NCBI GenBank assembly: GCA_019510185.1
Contig: JAEKKV010000014.1
Coordinates: forward strand, 124,001 to 188,000
Length of the DNA: 64,000 bases
Direction of reading: 5' to 3'
DNA from: Verrucomicrobiota bacterium
GTDB lineage: Bacteria; Verrucomicrobiota; Verrucomicrobiia; Opitutales; Opitutaceae
Shown: positions 60,001 to 64,000 of the stretch, piece by piece
Layout: each line of letters opens with the position of its first letter
How positions within the stretch are numbered: position 1 is the first letter of the stretch
The notes under the pieces: model-generated
The model's input: only the letters and a program-made list of their open reading frames with translations
Databases searched by the model: none
What the model was told of the DNA's origin: nothing
Made by a program: the position numbers and the translations under genes

Positions 60001-60074
60001 GACAGCAGGAAAAACAACACGCTCCGGGGTTTAAGCACCCCCCGGCCATACCCTTTGAGACGGAAGTTGTCCAA
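57072..60074 (-). CDS. Beta-propeller (Reg_prop) sensor histidine kinase of NarX/UhpB type
   Basis: This is a 1000-residue membrane sensor. After an N-terminal hydrophobic segment (SVLFFLLSVFAG), an extracytoplasmic double beta-propeller spans about 45-680, made of repeats such as GYLWLATSAGLARFDG, GDLWIGTRNAGLFRFREG and GRLWVGTDAGLIF. A Y_Y_Y domain follows at about 690-770 (CFRYRLKGWGEEEWISAGD), one membrane helix (WYWGMGLLGALLLAVIVRLF-like) near 780, HisKA_3 with His near 810 (ARISRDMHDRLGANLTELSL), and HATPase_c (EIADDGRGLPESCG). Unlike Bacteroides hybrid sensors it has no receiver or AraC domain; the output is the adjacent LuxR regulator. It probably senses oligosaccharides. Confidence 0.93.
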   Translation of the reverse strand: MDNFRLKGYGRGVLKPRSVLFFLLSVFAGVTRGEESPSTADLIPVSEDYVLRTWEVDAGLPSNHVWGIAQTADGYLWLATSAGLARFDGVRFTVFTKESTPGLESNRIATVLAAGNGDLWVGLERGGVARKQGNRFESIVPVSPSPAPVAWITSFAEDAAGAIWFGHASVAKVARWQAGRISEFSAKEGVGPGVETYVRADKAGKIWFSTKDACGLFDGTFFCPVDPEGGERPMLAPSREGGMWATRNKQLLRYRADGSREMVADMGKIASVTVLFEDRGGDLWIGTRNAGLFRFREGHFVRVIVSHIEIAAIEEDREGNLWVGTMGGGLNRLRPSRFHLRQTKHGLSHDNIASLCEDTEGRLWVVGRDGVPVRSLDESHEAFTTPPGWPGGAVMTVCPDASGGVWLGTINAGLLRWQNGAFSYVKMWEKITALLLDGRGSLWAATLQDAVICRRGNKNTYMPVTGGLVAARALAEDRTGRLWVGTDAGLIFQRMDGQPFTCVPLPGATAGRMVQFIVPDQADTMWIGVLQSGLYRWRAGKVTRMPLAAGLPLDDLRSLVIDPEGDFWIGTVHGLLRVPRSEIDAVMDGQKSKAEVVAYGRGDGLPNAEFSLGFRNAGIRTRDGHLWFATTRGALEITPRPARAAAPLAPVLIEGFQAGDMAVPVDGAQNPKLPPRPGPIRIFYTLPHLSTPEQLCFRYRLKGWGEEEWISAGDERTATFAHLPPGDYRFEVAAAEGLSWLPATASIAFTVRPAWWETLWFYWGMGLLGALLLAVIVRLFVKRRMQARMRGLERENALEKERARISRDMHDRLGANLTELSLFAGLVQAESGTDGPVADHAARVMLSARKAVAALDEIVWAVNPRNDTLPRLLEYLGQCSADFLHAAGIRCRLDFPADIPSRPLAADFRHNLFLIVQEALNNVVKHAAAREVRLHIEAGDAALVVEIADDGRGLPESCGSTDSNGLTNLAERASALGGTCEIESRPGCGTCLKFHLPWPD

Positions 60075-60166
60075 ACGTAAGCGCCGCCCTCAAGGGCGCG
60101 TTGATGCGACTGAGGATCGGCGGCCCTATGGATATTGCCCACAGGACACCGTGAAGCCTACTGGGT

Positions 60167-62659
60167 TCACTCCTTCGCCACCGGAATTCTCATGACGGTG
60201 ACGGAGTTGGCGGGGAAGGTCTGTTGGATCTGCGGGCCCGAGATGCGGATGGTTTCTTGCTTCGGAGAAACTTTCGTTGGCGCAAGAAAGCTATTTTCGT
60301 CGTCGGGGCTGCCAGAGGTGAGGACGAAGGCGCGCGCGTCACCGACGGGCAAAGATACGCCCTTCAGATCGAGGACGGTCTCGACCGGATCTTTCGAAGC
60401 GTTGACGACCTTGACGATCATTTCGCCGGTCTTCTGGACCGTGCCCGCAACGGCGTAGAGTGCGGCTACCCTTTTCCGCACGACGTCGTGGATGAGCTTG
60501 CCGTCGAGCCAGCATTTCACGGTCGAGCCTTTCAGCTCGATGCGGATGTCATACCAGCGACCGGTTTCGATGCTGCCGGGGACGCGCTGATCCGACAGGC
60601 CGTCAAACTCCAAGCCATGGCCGTTGTTGGCCAAGCCGCCGAGATTCCAGCGCGCGCGGGCGCGTTCGTCGGGCAGGCCGAACGAGATCAAAAACCCCTC
60701 GGCGCCACTCAGCTTGCGGGCCTTCAACTCGAGCGTGTAATCGCTCCACGCGGGATCTCCGACGACGATGCTGGAATCGGAGTCGCTCGACGTCTGCCTG
60801 ACCACGCCATCTTCGGCCTGCCATGCGCCGCTCACTCGTTTCCACCCGCTGATGTCCTTGGAAAAATCGCTGTGGAAAAGCGTCGCTCCGTCTTTTGTGA
60901 CCTTGATGTCCTTAAATTCAGCCTGGGTTTGCCAGGTGCCGAGGCCGATCATGCCTTGGATGGGAATGCGTCCACGTTCGGGCTGCTGGATTTGCAGCGG
61001 CAGATTAACGTCGGGCCGGTTCGCGCCGAACATCACCTGCACGTGATACGAGGGCGTGCCGAAGGCTTCCGAACGCGTGAAGTGGATCGCGTCGGGATTC
61101 CACGACTGCCAAGCCGGATCAAGGAGCAGCGGCGCGTAGGACGCCATGCGCACGACGTCGGAGTTGCGTTCCAGCCCGGTCATGAACGCAGCCTCGGCGA
61201 CGGCGGCGCGTAGGTTTCCCTTGCCGGAACCGCCGCGGGTGACGGCGTATTCGCCGAGGTAAACCTTGGGACCGTTGCGGTCATAGTTGTCGTAGCGGGT
61301 GGAGCTGTTGCAAAAATTCTCGGGCGTGCCGTAGTCATGCACGTCGATGACTTCGAGCGGACGGTTCTTCGGCATGTTGGTGCCCCACACGCAAGAGATG
61401 AGCTGCACGTCGGGATACTTCGCCTTGATCGCATCGTAAAAGAGCGCGTAGCGCTCGTCGTAAACGGGGCCGCCGTTTTCGTTGCCGATTTCCAGCATGC
61501 GCAGGTTGAAGGGCGCGGGGTGGCCGGCCTTCGCGCGCAAGGCGCCCCACTGACTCGTCACGGGGCCGTTGGCGTATTCGATGGCATCAAGCGCATCTTG
61601 CAGGTAGCGCGGATCAATCGGGACGGATACCCGGATGTTGGACTTGGCCTGCTCTTCGTGGGACATGCCGCAGTTCACGACAAAGAGCGGCTCCGCGCCG
61701 AGGTCCTCGCACATTTGCAGGTATTCGAACATGCCGAGACCTTCGGTCGAACGATAACCCCAACGGTGCCAGTGACCGGGGCGCTCCGCGATGTCGCCGA
61801 TGCTTTCTTTCCAGCGGGCCGCGTCGGCCAGCGTGTCGCCCTCCACGAAACAGCCGCCGGGGAAACGCACGAAGCCGGGTTTCATCGCGGCGATCATCTC
61901 CATGAGGTCGGCGCGCAGGCCGTTCGGGCGGCCCTTCCAGGTGTCGCGCGGGAAAAGCGAAACCATGTCGAGGCGGACAACCCCGGGTTGCTTCGTGGAA
62001 ATAACGAGTCGCCCACGGGTGCTGGATGCGGTCGCCTTCAGCGAGAGCGTAAACTTCTTCCAATCCGCGCCCAGACCGCTGACGCCGCCCTTGGCCAGCA
62101 CCACGCCGTCACGCGTTTCGAGGGTCACGTCGAGTGGAGCGCCCCCTGCGGACGAGGCATAGAGGGAAAGGTCGTACTCCTTGCCGGCGACGATGTTGAG
62201 TCCCGTGGTGGATTCCGCGACCGCCTTATCCCATTTGACCCGCCATTGGGCCCACGTGTCACGCGGACGTTTCGGGATTCCTTGAATGCCGTCATTCGCC
62301 ACGCCGGCGCGCTCGCCCGGCTTGGTCACTTCCAACTTGAGGCACGTGGGATTCACCCCGTTGAGTGGCTTCGTCTGGTCGAGTGACATCGCAGCCTCGC
62401 CGCCGCCGTCTTTCACCAGCGACCAAGAGACCGGAAAGTCGGCGTCCTCGAACGAGCGGTTCTGGATCATCTCCGCGTAGATACCGCCGTCACCGGCGCG
62501 ATTGATCTCTTCGAAGAACGCACCGTAGAGCGTGGGACTGACGGTGATGCCGGGGCTGCCGGCGTTGATGGTAATGCGCGCGGGCTCGGCTGACGCCACG
62601 CGGGCGATCATCGCAAGCGCGAACGAAACTGAATAAAGACGCTTAAAACTGGTTTTCAT
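60167..62659 (-). CDS. GH51 alpha-L-arabinofuranosidase with inserted lectin-like domain
   Basis: The protein is about 830 residues from the ATG at 62659 (MKTSFKRLYSVSFALAMIAR; 62677 is an alternative), with a cleavable signal ending VASA. An N-terminal CBM-like beta-sandwich (FFEEINRAGDGGIYAEMIQN, SFEDADFPVSW) precedes the GH51 barrel, with FVRFPGGCFVEGD, acid/base Glu near 394 (EIGNENGG) and nucleophile Glu near 470 (VYLGEYAVTRGG). A beta-sandwich with a DUF1080/LamG-like look (FHSDFSKDISGWKRVSGAWQ) is inserted before the C-terminal beta domain. It removes arabinofuranosyl side chains from arabinan or arabinoxylan, outside the cytoplasm. It is followed by the sensor kinase gene and preceded by a paralogue. 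Confidence 0.92.
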   Translation of the reverse strand: MKTSFKRLYSVSFALAMIARVASAEPARITINAGSPGITVSPTLYGAFFEEINRAGDGGIYAEMIQNRSFEDADFPVSWSLVKDGGGEAAMSLDQTKPLNGVNPTCLKLEVTKPGERAGVANDGIQGIPKRPRDTWAQWRVKWDKAVAESTTGLNIVAGKEYDLSLYASSAGGAPLDVTLETRDGVVLAKGGVSGLGADWKKFTLSLKATASSTRGRLVISTKQPGVVRLDMVSLFPRDTWKGRPNGLRADLMEMIAAMKPGFVRFPGGCFVEGDTLADAARWKESIGDIAERPGHWHRWGYRSTEGLGMFEYLQMCEDLGAEPLFVVNCGMSHEEQAKSNIRVSVPIDPRYLQDALDAIEYANGPVTSQWGALRAKAGHPAPFNLRMLEIGNENGGPVYDERYALFYDAIKAKYPDVQLISCVWGTNMPKNRPLEVIDVHDYGTPENFCNSSTRYDNYDRNGPKVYLGEYAVTRGGSGKGNLRAAVAEAAFMTGLERNSDVVRMASYAPLLLDPAWQSWNPDAIHFTRSEAFGTPSYHVQVMFGANRPDVNLPLQIQQPERGRIPIQGMIGLGTWQTQAEFKDIKVTKDGATLFHSDFSKDISGWKRVSGAWQAEDGVVRQTSSDSDSSIVVGDPAWSDYTLELKARKLSGAEGFLISFGLPDERARARWNLGGLANNGHGLEFDGLSDQRVPGSIETGRWYDIRIELKGSTVKCWLDGKLIHDVVRKRVAALYAVAGTVQKTGEMIVKVVNASKDPVETVLDLKGVSLPVGDARAFVLTSGSPDDENSFLAPTKVSPKQETIRISGPQIQQTFPANSVTVMRIPVAKE

Positions 62660-62716
62660 GGTGATCTTCTTTGGCACTGAGAAATGCGATGTTCTGAATT
62701 TTTATGAACCGGATTC

Positions 62717-64000
62717 TTATCTCGCCTTCAGCTTGAGCACGACGATCGCGTTGGCGGGGATCAAATAGCTAAACTCAGGTTTGATCCCGCTCACCAGGGA
62801 GCGTTTGGGAACGACTTTCGTTGGCTCCTCAACGCTGTTGGTGTCTTCGGGATTTGCCGCCAAAGTGATGGCCGTCGCCTCGGGAGCGACCGAGGCGAGC
62901 CCTCGCAGCTCGATCTTCACCGGCTGCTCCCCGGCTTGTGGATTCACCAGCTTGAGAAAGATTTCGCCCGTAGGGTTATCGCGGGTGGCGGAGACTTGCA
63001 CGGGGAAATCGGTCTTCGTGAGCGGGAGGATTTGGTCGCCGAGATTGCCGCTGAACATGACGAAGGCGTAATAGCTGGGCGATCCGTAGGCGCGGAGCGC
63101 ATCGTAGCCGATCAGGTTGGGCCGCCATTGCCAGGCGCCCGGGTTCACGTTGGCAAACAACGGCGCGTAACAGTGCATGGCGATGATGTCGGAATTGCGC
63201 TCCATAGCGGCCATGCAGGCGGCATCGCCGATGGCGGCTTTCATGCTCGGGGTCGGCGGCTGGCCGAGGGCTTCCTTGCTCCAAGGCTTGATCCGGCCGT
63301 CTTCGTGGGCAGCCCATTCGCCGATCATCACCTTCGGGCCCTTGCGATCGAACCGCGTGTCAAACTCGGTGATTTTTTTGAGGAATTCATCGGTCGAACG
63401 GTAGAAGTGAATGTCCATCAGATCGGGCGTCCGGCTGCTGAGCAGTCCCTTCACCGGATGATCGCTCACGCCGATGCTCGAAATGCATTGGAGCTCGGGA
63501 TGCTTCGTCTTGATCGCATCATAGAACTGGGCGAAGCGACCGTCGTAGCTGCCGGACCGATCGAAGAAATCCTCGTTTCCAATCTCAACGTAACGCAGCT
63601 TAAACGGCTTCGGGTGACCGTCTTTGGCGCGTTGCGCCCCCCACTGGGTCGTCACCGGACCGCTGACATATTCGATCTCATCGAGCGCTTCCTGGACAAA
63701 CGGAGCCAGCTCCGCGCCTAGTTTCACGGCCGGTTCCTTGAGGGAGTAACCGGCATACAACCCGAGCACGGGCTCGGTGCCCATGTCCTCGCACCAGAGC
63801 AGGAATTCCATCAGTCCCATGCCGTCGGAGGAACGGTATTTCCAAGGACCCATCTTCCCTGCGCGTTCACTGACGGGACCGATGGTCTTTCTCCAATCAA
63901 AACGAGTCTCGATGGTGTCTCCCTCCATGTAGTTCCCCCCGGGGAAACGCAGGAATCGCGGTTTCATATCCACGAGCATCTGCATGAGATCTTTGCGCAG
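62717..64000 (-). CDS. Second GH51 arabinofuranosidase-like enzyme (5' end outside window)
   Basis: At least 427 residues are visible; the frame continues past the right edge (LRKDLMQMLVDMKPRFLRFPGG), so the N-terminal domain is missing. Catalytic motifs are FLRFPGGNYMEGD, acid/base in YVEIGNEDFFDRSGS and nucleophile in VMIGEWAAHEDGR. It diverges from its neighbour in these motifs (NED for NEN) and lacks the inserted beta-sandwich. It lies 57 bp upstream of the other GH51 gene on the same strand, so they are probably co-transcribed tandem paralogues with different substrate preference. Confidence 0.9.
   Translation of the reverse strand: MRKDLMQMLVDMKPRFLRFPGGNYMEGDTIETRFDWRKTIGPVSERAGKMGPWKYRSSDGMGLMEFLLWCEDMGTEPVLGLYAGYSLKEPAVKLGAELAPFVQEALDEIEYVSGPVTTQWGAQRAKDGHPKPFKLRYVEIGNEDFFDRSGSYDGRFAQFYDAIKTKHPELQCISSIGVSDHPVKGLLSSRTPDLMDIHFYRSTDEFLKKITEFDTRFDRKGPKVMIGEWAAHEDGRIKPWSKEALGQPPTPSMKAAIGDAACMAAMERNSDIIAMHCYAPLFANVNPGAWQWRPNLIGYDALRAYGSPSYYAFVMFSGNLGDQILPLTKTDFPVQVSATRDNPTGEIFLKLVNPQAGEQPVKIELRGLASVAPEATAITLAANPEDTNSVEEPTKVVPKRSLVSGIKPEFSYLIPANAIVVLKLKAR

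Overview
The window is a GC-rich, gene-dense bacterial chromosome segment. It most resembles Verrucomicrobiota, and probably Opitutaceae. That placement is an inference from the combination of a PEP-CTERM surface protein, a beta-propeller sensor kinase, GH51 and clan-A glycosidases with a family-9-like binding module, adjacent RNase HII and HIII genes, an opgG/opgH pair and a DUF2934 protein. It is not based on an rRNA gene. Many start codons lack a Shine-Dalgarno sequence.

Layout. 1-4 kb: the 3' part of fabV, then a metK-ahcY operon on the minus strand (SAM synthesis and SAH recycling). 4.1-8.1 kb: a plus-strand signalling operon (receiver-kinase, stand-alone receiver, 69-residue protein, PilB/GspE-type ATPase, then an Hpt protein). 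8.1-16.7 kb, minus strand: opgG, an unnamed membrane-anchored gene and opgH; a uracil-DNA glycosylase; riboflavin synthase; an HtrA protease translationally coupled to a catalytically dead paralogue. 16.7-25.3 kb, plus strand: leuS; an export operon (FecR-like protein, outer-membrane barrel, Wza-like and Wzc-like proteins); lpxI. 25.3-29.8 kb: two divergent glycosidase genes sharing a short intergenic region with nested palindromes. 29.9-36.5 kb: tRNA-Thr(CGT), small hypothetical genes, an orphan histidine kinase, rnhB, rnhC, mutY, a sugar isomerase-like gene and rpsU. 36.7-40.3 kb: dnaE.

40.3-49.05 kb looks like an inserted island. It holds a UbiA-type prenyltransferase, a 910-residue membrane protein whose soluble end carries the DxDDTA motif of class II terpene cyclases, a GT2-GT4 fusion, a sulfotransferase with a helical tail, an IS3 transposase scar, gmd and a broken LamG fragment. 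It is bounded by a ~170-bp direct duplication of the 3' end of dnaE (40116-40285 and 48870-49039, 164/170 identical by eye).

49.1-64 kb: an S9 peptidase, an RsmB/Sun-family RNA methyltransferase, a second methyltransferase, a secreted hydrolase, a PEP-CTERM autotransporter-repeat protein, a LuxR-type regulator with its beta-propeller sensor kinase, and two tandem GH51 arabinofuranosidases, the last cut by the window edge.

Themes. One theme is envelope glycans: OpgGH, Wza/Wzc, LpxI and the island transferases. A second is plant-type polysaccharide breakdown: GH51, the clan-A enzyme, the GH43-like enzyme and the sensor pair. The most promising undescribed system is the island's UbiA plus membrane/DADDTA-barrel pair, together with the dnaE-linked duplication that appears to mark how the island arrived.
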